Origin: Limosilactobacillus reuteri
Lineage (GTDB): Bacteria; Bacillota; Bacilli; Lactobacillales; Lactobacillaceae
Direction of reading: 5' to 3'
Length of the DNA stretch: 64,000 nt
Assembly: GCF_020784725.1 (NCBI RefSeq)
Contig: NZ_JAJGTZ010000029.1
Coordinates: forward strand, 61,001-125,000
Part shown: in pieces, positions 25,062-33,530 of the stretch
How positions within the stretch are numbered: the stretch's first letter is position 1
How the letters are laid out: each line of letters opens with the position of its first letter
Program-made: the position numbers and the translations under genes
The notes under the pieces: model-generated
Told to the model about the DNA's origin: nothing
Databases searched by the model: none
The model's input: the letters and a program-made list of their open reading frames with translations, nothing else

Positions 25062-26363
25062 TTAAGAAACATTTTTTCCATGTTCCGTTTTTATCCACGA
25101 ATTTTGGCGAAAACTCCACCGCCAATAAGCCATTATAATACTAAAAAATAAGATAACATACATATAGGAAATCCCAAGCGGTAATAAGACTAATTGATGC
25201 TTTTTTAAAGGTGGTTCATGGTAGTGGACTAAGTCACGATAGTAAAATATCCCAAATATTATTCCCCAAAATAACGAAAAGACTACCAAGCCGGCCATCA
25301 CTAATGAAAAGGTCATAAGCGTCAAGTGACCATAAAGATTATGCCAGTGAGTAAGGGTAATCGTCGTTAAAATGATAATCGCAACATCCGCAAGAAAATT
25401 AAGCCATGGCTGAAGTAGGAAATAATATATACCAAGTTTCTGTGTCCTGCTTAAAACGCGGCTTTTAATAATTTGGGGAAGATACTTAAGACAATTTAAA
25501 TCACCTTGTACCCACCGGCTTCGTTGACGAACAAATCTTTTAGGGGACGTTAATGCTTCCTGGTAAACATATGTATCTGTCATATAATCAACATGCAATT
25601 TTTTCAGCATCATTTTTATTGTTAGTTCGTAATCATCTAAGAGCGCATTGCCCCATGGATGCGCACCAATTTTATCAATAATTGGTTTGAGTCGAAAAAA
25701 CTGACCATTCCCACTTAAACCAACTGTTTTAGTATACATTCGCATAATTTGGGCCATATGATTAATACTAAAAAACTCAATATCTTGTAAAACCTGCAAC
25801 CAATTTTTAAAATGTGGGTACATTTTAACTCGCATCTGAGTAATATTCGTCCTTGGTGAGGAAAAATAGGCATTTAATCGTTGCAGAGCATTATCAGCTA
25901 ATTGGGCATCCGCATCTACTACGCCAATAATAACCTTTTCAAAGGGAACTCGCTGACGAATAGTTATCTGACAAATATAATCTAGGGCAAAATTCAATAC
26001 ATCCCCCTTGCCTGTATGCGCGTTAGGGAGATGCCGTCGCAAAAGGTGGACCCGTGAGTTAGCAATCTGCTTAATCTGACTAACTGAATCGTCACTACTA
26101 GCATCGTCTACTACCACTATTTCAAATTGCTTAAATCGCAACAAATATTTGATTGTTCGTTGAATAACTGCTGCTTCATTAAAACATGGAACAATAACAT
26201 AATATTGTAAATTACGGTCAATTTTAGCTGGTCGCTGGTTTCCTGCAAAGTGATAAAAGTCCCGAGGATACGAAATCATCCGAAATAGCAGACTAATCAA
26301 TGAATAAACCAAAAATATAAACAGCGCGATCCCCCAAATAAGCGTAAAAATTATAATTACCAT
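25062..26363 (-). CDS. Processive membrane glycosyltransferase, GT2 family
   Basis: Likely polysaccharide synthase at the membrane. The 433-residue protein has an N-terminal membrane helix (1-22), a cytoplasmic GT-A domain with YYVIVPCFNEAAVIQ, VVDDASSD, the DxD-type GVVDADAQL, a GNGQFFR motif, LLDDYELTIK (catalytic acid) and QRSRWVQGD (the QxxRW motif of chain-building synthases), then three C-terminal membrane helices. This resembles IcaA/PgaC and hyaluronan synthases. The neighbouring UDP-GlcNAc 2-epimerase hints at an N-acetylhexosamine polymer; the true product is unknown. Confidence 0.85.
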   Translation of the reverse strand: MVIIIFTLIWGIALFIFLVYSLISLLFRMISYPRDFYHFAGNQRPAKIDRNLQYYVIVPCFNEAAVIQRTIKYLLRFKQFEIVVVDDASSDDSVSQIKQIANSRVHLLRRHLPNAHTGKGDVLNFALDYICQITIRQRVPFEKVIIGVVDADAQLADNALQRLNAYFSSPRTNITQMRVKMYPHFKNWLQVLQDIEFFSINHMAQIMRMYTKTVGLSGNGQFFRLKPIIDKIGAHPWGNALLDDYELTIKMMLKKLHVDYMTDTYVYQEALTSPKRFVRQRSRWVQGDLNCLKYLPQIIKSRVLSRTQKLGIYYFLLQPWLNFLADVAIIILTTITLTHWHNLYGHLTLMTFSLVMAGLVVFSLFWGIIFGIFYYRDLVHYHEPPLKKHQLVLLPLGISYMYVILFFSIIMAYWRWSFRQNSWIKTEHGKNVS

Positions 26364-26369
26364 CTATAA

Positions 26370-26504
26370 TTATCCTTTTTTCATATTTTGGTGGTAAATC
26401 AACCAAAATAAAAAACTAACTGCAAAGGATATTACAAACATTATTATTAAAGTAAAAATAACGGCTACTGCCATTTCTGTATTAGTGAAATCTATCATTG
26501 ACAT
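26370..26504 (-). CDS. 44-residue single-pass membrane protein beside GT2
   Basis: A short protein, MSMIDFTNTEMAVAV then one long membrane helix (about 12-37) and a basic NMKKG tail. The start is ATG at 26504 with GGAG 9 nt before it; the frame runs 32 codons further back but lacks a ribosome site. The stop is 6 bp before the GT2 start, so both are very likely co-translated. By position it may be a small accessory subunit like IcaD or PgaD, though it is shorter and I see no clear similarity. Confidence 0.6.
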   Translation of the reverse strand: MSMIDFTNTEMAVAVIFTLIIMFVISFAVSFLFWLIYHQNMKKG

Positions 26505-26602
26505 TATCAAAAACTCCTTTTCCCTTAAAAATTTCTGATAATGCTTATTACTATCCCAATTAGACAGCCAGAAACCCGAATATTTAAAACTTTTCAGCAA
26601 TT

Positions 26603-26630
26603 AATATAATTATAATCACAATTAACTCAA
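26603..26630 (-). promoter_or_regulatory. Possible promoter of the GT2-epimerase operon
   Basis: Minus strand TTGAGT (26625-26630), 16-bp spacer, TATATT (26603-26608), about 100 bp before the 44-residue gene. The rest of 26505-26851 holds only this and the hairpin at 26729. Confidence 0.4.
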
Positions 26631-26728
26631 AGTACAGAGGGAGTATGTATTAACTTACTACATTTTAATGACTAAAAAGATTGGACAGATGTTAGATTAC
26701 GTTCACAAGTGACAAATAGTACAGTATA

Positions 26729-26769
26729 AAGGCCTCCAACGCCTGGTAATACCAAGCGGTAGAGGCCTA
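26729..26769 (-). terminator. Strong hairpin, possible terminator of the aminotransferase
   Basis: GGCCTC / GAGGCC outer stem with an inner CGC..TGGTA / TACCA..GCG stem. It is very stable but has only a TTTA tail on the minus strand, so its efficiency as a terminator is uncertain. Confidence 0.5.
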
Positions 26770-26851
26770 TTATTGCTTACGGGAGTTCTTCTGTCTTGCT
26801 CCCATCATCATTTAATTTTATTAGGATTGTATTTATTAATGGCTGAAATAA

Positions 26852-28045
26852 TTACTTATTAACTGCAGCTGTTAAAGCCGCTCCTAAACGTTTCAAACCA
26901 ACTTCAATCTGGTCTTCTTTCATATTTGAATAGTTCAAACGGAAAGCACCAGGTTGAACTTCACCAGCAAAGAACGGGTCACCTGGAACAAAGGCTACAT
27001 CATGCTCAAGACATTCCTTAAATAATTCTACTGTATCATCAACCCCAGGAACTTCTACCCACAAGAACATGCCACCTTCAGGATCCGTATATGTAACTCC
27101 TTCTGGGAAGTATTTTTTAATTCCATCAAGCATTAAATCTTTGCGTTTGCCGTATAAAGCACTAATTTCTTTAACATGGGCATCCACATCGTTATCAGCA
27201 AAGAATTGGGCAACCGCGAATTGAGCTAAATTATCTGTATGGAGATCAGCTGATTGCTTAAGGACCGTCAATTTATTAACCACATCTTCATCAGCAACCA
27301 ACCATCCTAAACGAAATCCTGGTGCTAATGTCTTTGAAAATGTACTCATGTAAAGGACATGGCCCGATTTATCAAAAGCCTTAACTGCTGGTACGTGCTC
27401 GCCAGCAAAACGAATTTCACCATATGGATTATCTTCTAGTACGTATACATCATATTTTTCTGCTAATTTAGCTAACTGCTTTCGTCGTTCTTCAGTCATT
27501 GTTCGTCCAGTTGGATTTTGGAAGTTTGGCACAGTATAGATGAGTTTGGTATTTGGATTCGCCTTTAGTGCTTCTTCTAAAGCATCCATCTTCATCCCAT
27601 CTTCATCCATCTCAACACTAGCAAAATTAGCACCGTAAGAACGAAAAACATCTAAAGCACACAAGTATGTTGGTTGTTCAACTAATACAGTATCACCAGG
27701 GTCAACAAAAGCCTTGCCCACTAAATCTAAGGCTTGTTCTGATCCCGTTGTTACTAAAACATTGTCTAATTCGGAATCCACATTTTCTTTTTCCTTTACA
27801 TGTTGTTGGATAACCTCACGTAAAGCTGTGACTCCCTTCGCCGCTCCATACTGCATCGCTTCTTGACCATGTTCTTCAAAAACCTTATCAACAGCAGCTT
27901 TCATTTCTTTAACAGGAAACAATTCGGGTGCCGGCAATCCTCCAGCAAACGAAATAATCTTAGGATCCGCCGCTGCTTGTAAAATTGCACCAACCGCATC
28001 CGTACCATCTGCTGGAACACGCTTTGAAAATTTAAATTGTGTCAT
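26852..28045 (-). CDS. PLP-dependent aminotransferase, class I
   Basis: Fold-type I enzyme of the group called 2-aminoadipate or aromatic/branched-chain aminotransferases (no DNA-binding domain, unlike MocR). The 397 residues show VTTGSEQALDLVGK, NPTGRTM (about 163-169), EDNPYGEIRF with the cofactor Asp-type region, the Schiff-base Lys in STFSKTLAPGFRLGW (about 235), and FRLNYS with the substrate-binding Arg near the C-terminus. The start is ATG 28045, 8 nt after AAGGAG; a GTG nine bases upstream touches the ribosome site. The substrate cannot be read from the sequence. Confidence 0.88.
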   Translation of the reverse strand: MTQFKFSKRVPADGTDAVGAILQAAADPKIISFAGGLPAPELFPVKEMKAAVDKVFEEHGQEAMQYGAAKGVTALREVIQQHVKEKENVDSELDNVLVTTGSEQALDLVGKAFVDPGDTVLVEQPTYLCALDVFRSYGANFASVEMDEDGMKMDALEEALKANPNTKLIYTVPNFQNPTGRTMTEERRKQLAKLAEKYDVYVLEDNPYGEIRFAGEHVPAVKAFDKSGHVLYMSTFSKTLAPGFRLGWLVADEDVVNKLTVLKQSADLHTDNLAQFAVAQFFADNDVDAHVKEISALYGKRKDLMLDGIKKYFPEGVTYTDPEGGMFLWVEVPGVDDTVELFKECLEHDVAFVPGDPFFAGEVQPGAFRLNYSNMKEDQIEVGLKRLGAALTAAVNK

Positions 28046-28076
28046 TGTCGTCACTCCTTAATTAGTTTTAAACTTA

Positions 28077-28115
28077 AATGATAAACTCTAATTATTTTTT
28101 AATCATTTTATCATT
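28077..28115 (-). repeat. Perfect 9-bp inverted repeat in the aminotransferase leader
   Basis: Arms AATGATAAA (28077-28085) and TTTATCATT (28107-28115) separated by 21 bp, located between the promoter and the ribosome site. It could be an operator or an mRNA hairpin. Confidence 0.55.
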
Positions 28116-28122
28116 GGTTAAT

Positions 28123-28151
28123 AATATATCACAAGCAATCCCTATTGTGAA
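28123..28151 (-). promoter_or_regulatory. Promoter of the aminotransferase gene
   Basis: Minus strand TTCACA (28146-28151), 17-bp spacer, TATATT (28123-28128); each hexamer is one base off consensus. Confidence 0.6.
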
Positions 28152-28164
28152 GTAAAAATTAAGA

Positions 28165-28199
28165 TAAAAAAAGACTTTGAGCAATAAACTCAAAGTCTT
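28165..28199 (-). terminator. Intrinsic terminator of rplKA
   Basis: Perfect 11-bp stem AAGACTTTGAG / CTCAAAGTCTT with a T-run on the minus strand, 22 bp after the rplA stop. Confidence 0.92.
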
Positions 28200-28220
28200 G
28201 TTAATTTTAATTAATTCAAA

Positions 28221-28913
28221 TTAAAATGTAGTTAAATCAAGCGTAACACTTGGTCCAAATGTTGAAGAAATGGAAGCGTGCTTGATGTATGTTCCACGTA
28301 CTGAAGCTGGACGAGCCTTAGCCACAATATCTTCTAAAGTAGCCAAGTTTTCAACTAACTTGTCAGTATCAAATGAAACCTTACCGAATGGTACAGCAAC
28401 GTTACCATCACGGTCAGTCCGGTAAGTTACTTGACCAGCTTTGGCATCAGAAACAGCCTTAGCTACGTCCATTGTAACAGTACCAGTCTTAGGGTTTGGC
28501 ATTAAGCCCTTAGGTCCAAGGACACGTCCTAAACGACCTACCTTAGGCATCATGTCTGGTGTTGCAATTGCAACATCAAAGTCAAGCCAACCATCTTGAA
28601 TCTTTTCTACTAAATCATCGTCGCCAACAAAGTCAGCACCAGCTTCTTGAGCAGCCTTAGCATTTTCACCATTAGCGAAAACAATAACTGTTTGATCCTT
28701 ACCAGTACCGTTTGGTAAAACAACGGCACCACGTAATTGTTGGTCAGCTTGCTTTGTGTCAACGTTTAAGTTAAATGCTACTTCGATAGTAGAGTCGAAG
28801 TTAGCGTAGGCAATATCTTTTACTAATTGGACAGCGTCTTTAACAGCGTATTCTTTCTTGCTGTCAACTTTCTTGAGCGCGTCTTGGTACTTCTTACCAC
28901 GTTTTTTAGCCAT
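28221..28913 (-). CDS. rplA: Ribosomal protein uL1
   Basis: Forms the mobile L1 stalk of the 50S subunit and represses its own operon. The 230-residue protein has the typical [10 protein letters not shown] start, the VVLPNGTGK and [19 protein letters not shown] segments (the latter is the L1 signature, about 121-139) and the C-terminal [17 protein letters not shown]. The start is ATG 28913 with AAGGAGG upstream; the frame extends 23 codons further through the L1-site mimic and is not used. Confidence 0.98.
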   Translation of the reverse strand: MAKKRGKKYQDALKKVDSKKEYAVKDAVQLVKDIAYANFDSTIEVAFNLNVDTKQADQQLRGAVVLPNGTGKDQTVIVFANGENAKAAQEAGADFVGDDDLVEKIQDGWLDFDVAIATPDMMPKVGRLGRVLGPKGLMPNPKTGTVTMDVAKAVSDAKAGQVTYRTDRDGNVAVPFGKVSFDTDKLVENLATLEDIVAKARPASVRGTYIKHASISSTFGPSVTLDLTTF

Positions 28914-28935
28914 CTTGTGTTTTCCTCCTTGCAAA

Positions 28936-28963
28936 TGTGGTCTAACGGAGTTATACCTCCCAC
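28936..28963 (-). promoter_or_regulatory. L1 protein binding-site mimic before rplA
   Basis: Minus-strand mRNA GTGGGAG...CTCC-GTTAGA-CCACA folds into GTGG/CCAC and GAG/CTC stems with an asymmetric loop, like the GUGGGAG...ACCACC part of the 23S rRNA L1 stalk. It ends about 20 nt before the rplA start, a position suited to translational repression by L1. Confidence 0.65.
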
Positions 28964-29004
28964 GTGGGTGCACTATTTTCATAGTGCATCCCGACTGCTA
29001 GTAA

Positions 29005-29430
29005 TTAGTCTTCAACAGTGAAGCCCATGCTACGAGCAGTACCTTCAATCATGCGCATAGCTGCTTCTACGTCAGCTGCGTTTAGATCTTGCATCTTAGT
29101 TTCAGCGATTTCCTTAACTTGGTCCTTCGTTACTGAAGCAACCTTGTTTGTGTTAGGTTCACCGGAACCATGTTCAACACCAGCGGCCTTCTTTAGTAAG
29201 ACAGCAGCAGGTGGCGTCTTAGTAATGAAGTCGAATGAACGGTCCTCATATACAGTAATTACAACTGGGATCAACATACCCTTTTGGTCTGCAGTCCGTG
29301 CGTTGAATTCCTTAGTGAAGCCCATAATGTTAATACCTGCTTGTCCAAGCGCAGGACCTACTGGTGGAGCTGGTGTAGCGGCACCGGCAGGAATTTGCAA
29401 CTTGACAATGTTAGCTACTTTCTTTGCCAC
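29005..29430 (-). CDS. rplK: Ribosomal protein uL11
   Basis: Part of the GTPase-associated centre and needed for RelA/Rel stimulation. The 141 residues show [23 protein letters not shown] region (about 9-31), MGFTKEFN and [13 protein letters not shown], all hallmarks of L11. The start is GTG at 29430 with AAGGAGG 10 nt upstream. It forms an operon with rplA. Confidence 0.98.
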   Translation of the reverse strand: MAKKVANIVKLQIPAGAATPAPPVGPALGQAGINIMGFTKEFNARTADQKGMLIPVVITVYEDRSFDFITKTPPAAVLLKKAAGVEHGSGEPNTNKVASVTKDQVKEIAETKMQDLNAADVEAAMRMIEGTARSMGFTVED

Positions 29431-29455
29431 GAGACAAAACCTCCTTAGTCCGTGT

Positions 29456-29494
29456 TGTGGTCATGATGAGGCAGTAAGTTTTACCTCTCCCACA
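29456..29494 (-). promoter_or_regulatory. L1 protein binding-site mimic before rplK
   Basis: Minus-strand mRNA TGTGGGAGAGG...CCTC-ATCATGA-CCACA forms TGTGG/CCACA and GAGG/CCTC stems with an asymmetric internal loop, imitating the 23S rRNA L1 site. It lies 26 nt before the rplK start. Repression of the L11-L1 operon at such a site is the classic case in other bacteria. Confidence 0.72.
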
Positions 29495-29569
29495 GTATGT
29501 TAATAGCATACTTAGAAAACATACCACAATTCTCAACTTATTTCAACAATTTTCAAAACATTAAATCAA

Positions 29570-30112
29570 CTAAAATGTATCAATCTGATCAAAGCCTAAT
29601 TCAGCAGCCGTTTCACGGCCGAACATTTCAACAGTTGCCTTAATCTTTTGCTTTTCATGATCAACTTCTACAACCTTGGCAGTCATATTTGCAAAGGATC
29701 CCGCAATAACTTTTACAGTATCGCCTTCCTTAACATCAATGTCACTAACAGTTGTTTCGGTTCCCATCCGTTTCATAATCCGATCAACTTCTTCGGGAAG
29801 CAATGGGGTTGGTTTGGAACCACCACCGTGAGATCCTAAGAAACCAGTTACGCCGGGAGTATTACGAGCAATGTACCAAGCCTGATCAGTCATTACCATT
29901 TCAACCAAAACATAGCCTGGGAATGTCTTTTCAATTGTCTCTTTTGCTTGACCGTCCTTAACCTGGCGAACTTCTTCTTCAGGAACAACTACTCGAAAAA
30001 TGTAGTCTTCCATTCCCATTGATTGAGCCCGTGATTCCAAGTTACTCTTAACCCGGTTTTCATAACCAGAGTAAGTATGGAGCACATACCAACGTTTTTC
30101 ATGTGATTCCAC
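29570..30112 (-). CDS. nusG: Transcription elongation and termination factor NusG
   Basis: Binds RNA polymerase and affects pausing and termination. The 180-residue protein has the NGN domain (RWYVLHTYSGYENRVKSNLESR, FPGYVLVEM, NTPGVTGFLG) and a C-terminal KOW domain (EGDTVKVIAGSFANMTAKV). The start is GTG at 30112 with AGGAGG 7 nt upstream; the frame reaches back to an ATG at 30130 that would contain the ribosome site and is unlikely. Unlike many relatives it is cut off from secE by a terminator. Confidence 0.96.
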   Translation of the reverse strand: MESHEKRWYVLHTYSGYENRVKSNLESRAQSMGMEDYIFRVVVPEEEVRQVKDGQAKETIEKTFPGYVLVEMVMTDQAWYIARNTPGVTGFLGSHGGGSKPTPLLPEEVDRIMKRMGTETTVSDIDVKEGDTVKVIAGSFANMTAKVVEVDHEKQKIKATVEMFGRETAAELGFDQIDTF

Positions 30113-30153
30113 GATGAATCCTCCTATCATAATTCAAATCATTTTTCAGTAAA

Positions 30154-30182
30154 ATAAAAAACTTCGTAATAGCTACGAAGTT
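30154..30182 (-). terminator. Intrinsic terminator between secE and nusG
   Basis: Perfect 9-bp stem AACTTCGTA / TACGAAGTT, five-base loop, then a T-run on the minus strand. Only about 40 bp remain before the nusG start codon. Confidence 0.85.
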
Positions 30183-30193
30183 CCCTTAGGTTT

Positions 30194-30222
30194 AGTATAA
30201 CAAACTAATTTCTATTTGACTA
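30194..30222 (-). promoter_or_regulatory. Possible nusG promoter upstream of the terminator hairpin
   Basis: Minus strand TAGTCA (30217-30222), 17-bp spacer, TATACT (30194-30199). Transcription would start near 30187, so the hairpin at 30160-30182 would be the first structure in the nusG mRNA. Confidence 0.45.
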
Positions 30223-30228
30223 CTAATG

Positions 30229-30405
30229 TTAAACAAAGAGTTTCATCATTAATTGAATTAACCAATCAAACAGAGCAAAGAATAGTACGAAGAACAGAGT
30301 CAATGAAACAACAATAGTCGTATCACGACGATTCTCTTTAGCTGTTGGCCATACAACTAGCTTCATTTCGTGGTTAACACTCTTAATAAATCGAATTAAG
30401 TGCAT
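30229..30405 (-). CDS. secE: Preprotein translocase subunit SecE
   Basis: Single-helix clamp of the SecYEG channel. The 58-residue protein has the short Gram-positive SecE form: an amphipathic part FIKSVNHEMKLVVWPTAKENRRDT (6-29), with the family WP motif, then one membrane helix (about 31-55). The start is ATG 30405 with GGAGG 6 nt upstream. It follows rpmG by 11 bp. Confidence 0.95.
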   Translation of the reverse strand: MHLIRFIKSVNHEMKLVVWPTAKENRRDTTIVVSLTLFFVLFFALFDWLIQLMMKLFV

Positions 30406-30416
30406 ATTTTCCTCCA

Positions 30417-30566
30417 CTATCTGCTTTCACGATGAATAGTATATTCACCGCAATGTTTACAGAACTTACGTAATTCTAATCGTTCTTGTCGTTGAGGGTT
30501 AGCGGTAATCGTATAATTACGCGCACCGCACTTTGTACATTCCAATGCTACTTTTTTCTGGGACAT
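30417..30566 (-). CDS. rpmG: Ribosomal protein bL33
   Basis: A 49-residue 50S protein. It reads [18 protein letters not shown] and later [17 protein letters not shown]. The four Cys in two CxxC pairs mark the zinc-binding (C+) form of L33. The ribosome site GGAGGTGAT precedes the ATG. The rpmG-secE-nusG order is the usual one; bacteria of this group normally have a second, often zinc-free, L33 copy elsewhere. Confidence 0.95.
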   Translation of the reverse strand: MSQKKVALECTKCGARNYTITANPQRQERLELRKFCKHCGEYTIHRESR

Positions 30567-30631
30567 ACTTATCACCTCCACACAGTACTTAGGTTAGCAC
30601 GAATCAAGGTTTAAAAGCAATAAAATCAAAA

Positions 30632-31381
30632 TTATTTTAAAGGATGACGAGAGTTAAAGCCTTGGTAGATCAACAAACTTGCCGCCACACTCGCATTTAA
30701 ACTTTGAACATGCCCAACCATTGGAATTGTTAGCATTTCATCACAAGTTTTCTTTAACAAGGATGAAATTCCTTTACCTTCATTACCGATAACTAAAGCG
30801 ACGGCACCATGCGCATCCCATGTTCGGTAATCTTTTCCTTTCATATCAGTACCAAACAGCCAAACGCCTCGTTCTTGCAATTCTTTAGCAGTTTGAACCA
30901 GGTTTGTTACTCTGGCAACTGGCACGTGTTCAATTGCTCCCGTAGATGTTTTGGCAACCACTGAAGTTAATCCTACTGCTCGCCGACGTGGAATAATAAT
31001 ACCATGAACACCAGCGGCATCAGCTGTTCGCATGATTGAACCTAAATTATGTGGATCCTCTAGTTCATCAAGAATAAGGAAAAAGGGGTCTTCGTCATGC
31101 TTAGCCGCGTTATCAAAGAGGTCATCAATAGTTGCATATTGGTATGCTGCTACAGCTAACACAACCCCTTGGTGATTTTGCCGGTCAGTCATCAAGTCCA
31201 ATTTATTCTTAGGAACATTCGATACTACTAAGTGGCGTTCTTTTGCTAATTTAACAATCTGAGAAATAGCATCTGCCTTTAACCCCGACTGAATAAAAAC
31301 TTTATTAATTTCTTGATCAGATTTTAGTGCCATCACAGCCGGATGCCGACCAATAATAAAATCCGTATTCTCATTTTTCAT
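30632..31381 (-). CDS. rlmB: 23S rRNA (guanosine-2251 2'-O)-methyltransferase, TrmH/SpoU family
   Basis: Methylates the ribose of G2251 in the peptidyl-transferase P loop. The 249-residue SPOUT enzyme has an N-terminal substrate-binding domain ([21 protein letters not shown]) and the knotted domain with [21 protein letters not shown] (about 106-126), VIGNEGKG (about 200) and [15 protein letters not shown] (motif 3, with the SLN signature). It overlaps mrnC by 11 bp, showing translational coupling. Confidence 0.93.
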   Translation of the reverse strand: MKNENTDFIIGRHPAVMALKSDQEINKVFIQSGLKADAISQIVKLAKERHLVVSNVPKNKLDLMTDRQNHQGVVLAVAAYQYATIDDLFDNAAKHDEDPFFLILDELEDPHNLGSIMRTADAAGVHGIIIPRRRAVGLTSVVAKTSTGAIEHVPVARVTNLVQTAKELQERGVWLFGTDMKGKDYRTWDAHGAVALVIGNEGKGISSLLKKTCDEMLTIPMVGHVQSLNASVAASLLIYQGFNSRHPLK

Positions 31382-31784
31382 GTGCTGTTCGCCCCGCTTC
31401 TACTTGTTCGATACACCATCGCGCTAGTTCGGCTAATCGTTCTTCTTTACCAGCTAATTTAAGGTAACCCATCACCGCTTCAAATCCGGTGGAAATCCTA
31501 TAAGTCATGACTGATGTATTTTTAGCATGGGTATGACTGTTAGCATTTCGGCCACGTTTGAAATACGACCATTCCTCATCTGACAATAACTCGTCTTCTT
31601 TCATCAAGTCAATAAGAGCTGCCTGTGCTTTTGCTGAAACATAGTGGGTAGCAATATGCTGCAATTTCGTTGGTTTGCTAATTCCTTTGGTTAAAAGATG
31701 CTGACGAATGTAAACCTCATAAGCTGCATCCCCTAAATAAGCCAAAGCAATTCCATTAAGTTGTCGATAATCTGCTTGTACCAT
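31371..31784 (-). CDS. mrnC: Mini-ribonuclease 3
   Basis: Dimeric RNase III-type nuclease without the RNA-binding domain; it matures 23S rRNA. The 137 residues contain the catalytic motif [18 protein letters not shown] (14-31) and [10 protein letters not shown], as in the family. It stands between cysS and rlmB, the standard Firmicutes order. Confidence 0.94.
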   Translation of the reverse strand: MVQADYRQLNGIALAYLGDAAYEVYIRQHLLTKGISKPTKLQHIATHYVSAKAQAALIDLMKEDELLSDEEWSYFKRGRNANSHTHAKNTSVMTYRISTGFEAVMGYLKLAGKEERLAELARWCIEQVEAGRTAHEK

Positions 31785-31795
31785 AAGGATCCTTT

Positions 31796-33208
31796 CTATT
31801 CCTTTTTGTAGCGCGTTCCTTGAGGAGTATCTTCAAGAATAATTCCTTGTTTCTTAAGGTTGTCTCGAATTTCATCACTTCGCGCAAAATCTTTATTCTT
31901 CCGTGCTACATTTCGTTCTTCAATCAATTGCTTGATCTTTTCATCATTAATTTGATTGTCACTTGTTTCAAGTTTAATGCCAAAAATACTCATCAATTCA
32001 ACGAGTTCTTTTTTGATTGCTTGAATGGCACCTAAGCTAACATTATCTTGTTGAGCATAAACATTTGCATATTTAACTAATTCGTAAACTGTTGCAATCC
32101 CGTTTTGGACATTGATGTCATCATCCATCGCCGTAATAAATTGGTGATGGAATTGATCAAGCCGATCAGTAACTTCTTGAACATCTCCTTCATCGGCATC
32201 TTGTTCACGATAAGTCAAGTTATCAAAAGCTGTTTGAATATGATTAAGATTATTTTGCGCATCGATTAGGTTTGCCTGACTATATTGAATTGGACGCCGG
32301 TATTGAGTAGTCGCCATAAAGAAACGTAAAACTTGAGGATCTACTTCCTTGATAATTTCATGAACAGTAATGAAATTATGGAGAGACTTACTCATCTTCT
32401 CGTTGTCTTTTCCAATTGTTACAAAACCATTATGCATCCAGTAACGAACAAATTTTTGACCTGTTTCTGCTTCACTTTGGGCAATCTCATTTTCATGATG
32501 AGGGAATTTAAGGTCTTGTCCCCCTGCATGAATATCAATTGTCTTTCCCAAGTACTTAGTGGACATCACCGAACATTCAATATGCCATCCTGGACGCCCT
32601 TTTCCCCATGGTGAATCCCAACTAATTTCGTCGGGCTTCGCTGCTTTCCATAAAGCAAAATCGAGCGGATCTTCCTTCTTATTAACCTCAGCTGCACTAA
32701 CATGTTCGCTTGCCCCAACTTCAAGGTCATCAAGTGATTGTCCAGAAAGCTGTCCATAGTGTTTAAACTTTCGTGCACGATAATAAACATCGCCATCTTT
32801 AGGGTAAGCATATCCTTTTTCTACTAATTCTTGCACAAATTTAATGATCTCGGTAATGTTTTCTGTTGCCCGGGGATGAAGAGTAGCTGGCTCAATATTA
32901 ATTGCTGCGGTATCTTCCATAAAAGCATTGATATACTTCTCCGCTAATTGTGGAACGGTAATCCCTTGCTCGGCAGCTGCCTTAATCATCTTATCGTCAA
33001 CGTCCGTAAAGTTAGAAACATAATTTACTTCATACCCTTTAAATTCAAGGTAACGTCGGACTGTGTCAAAAGCGATCGCACTGCGCGCATTTCCAATATG
33101 AATGTAATTATAAACCGTCGGACCACAGACATACATGTTAACAACGCCTGGATGCAATGGCTTAAATTCTTCTTTTTTTCTTGTTAACGTATTGTAAATT
33201 GTTAGCAT
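31796..33208 (-). CDS. cysS: Cysteinyl-tRNA synthetase
   Basis: Charges tRNA-Cys. The 470-residue class I enzyme has the zinc Cys in [10 protein letters not shown], the HIGH-type motif [16 protein letters not shown] and [11 protein letters not shown] zinc ligands, and the KMSKS loop [10 protein letters not shown]. The start is ATG 33208 with AAGGAG upstream; the open frame extends 34 codons back without family support. No T-box is present in front, so regulation of this gene by uncharged tRNA is not evident. Confidence 0.97.
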   Translation of the reverse strand: MLTIYNTLTRKKEEFKPLHPGVVNMYVCGPTVYNYIHIGNARSAIAFDTVRRYLEFKGYEVNYVSNFTDVDDKMIKAAAEQGITVPQLAEKYINAFMEDTAAINIEPATLHPRATENITEIIKFVQELVEKGYAYPKDGDVYYRARKFKHYGQLSGQSLDDLEVGASEHVSAAEVNKKEDPLDFALWKAAKPDEISWDSPWGKGRPGWHIECSVMSTKYLGKTIDIHAGGQDLKFPHHENEIAQSEAETGQKFVRYWMHNGFVTIGKDNEKMSKSLHNFITVHEIIKEVDPQVLRFFMATTQYRRPIQYSQANLIDAQNNLNHIQTAFDNLTYREQDADEGDVQEVTDRLDQFHHQFITAMDDDINVQNGIATVYELVKYANVYAQQDNVSLGAIQAIKKELVELMSIFGIKLETSDNQINDEKIKQLIEERNVARKNKDFARSDEIRDNLKKQGIILEDTPQGTRYKKE

Positions 33209-33355
33209 GTCTATCCGCTCCTTAAAAATCATTAATAAAGAATTAATTTGTACAGTTAATCTTACCACATTCCGTATTAGAATAGCATTTCTGATGATAT
33301 TAATTTGCATCCAACAAATTATTTACCATTTGGTCATACTTTCTTCACATTCTAC

Positions 33356-33364
33356 TGCTATTAT
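33356..33364 (+). promoter_or_regulatory. Extended -10 promoter of candidate small RNA
   Basis: TGC directly followed by TATTAT on the plus strand, with no annotated gene downstream in that direction. No good -35 is seen. Confidence 0.45.
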
Positions 33365-33370
33365 ATATAT

Positions 33371-33530
33371 CGTAGTAAAGATGAACTTTACTACATCAAT
33401 GAAACCTATTATTTTTCAATTACTCCTCCCAATAGTAACCGAAAAAAATATTTTCTTTTTTTACGAAATCTCCCCCAAGATTATCGTAATACTCCCTAAG
33501 AAGCAGCTTTTTCCCGAGCTGCTTCTTTTT
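33371..33530 (+). ncRNA. Candidate C-rich small regulatory RNA
   Basis: Lies in the 379-bp gap between cysS and the PIN-TRAM gene, on the opposite strand to both. It would begin with a perfect 9-bp hairpin GTAGTAAAG / CTTTACTAC (33372-33394), include a weak GAAAA/TTTTC hairpin near 33441-33456, and end at a strong terminator. C-rich motifs occur in the unpaired parts: CTCCTCCC (33423-33430), CTCCCCC (33470-33476), CTCCC (33492-33496) and TTCCC in the terminator loop. These are complementary to Shine-Dalgarno sequences, as in streptococcal csRNAs and staphylococcal UCCC-motif RNAs. No credible protein frame explains the transcript. The 5' end is estimated. Confidence 0.55.

Noticed and set aside
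29018..29503. Long plus-strand frame opposite rplK
   Set aside because: Antisense shadow; the minus strand encodes L11 with all family motifs.
30128..30155. TTTACT-16-TATGAT on the minus strand as nusG promoter
   Set aside because: It would start transcription within or after the nusG ribosome site, giving a leaderless mRNA although a strong ribosome site is present.
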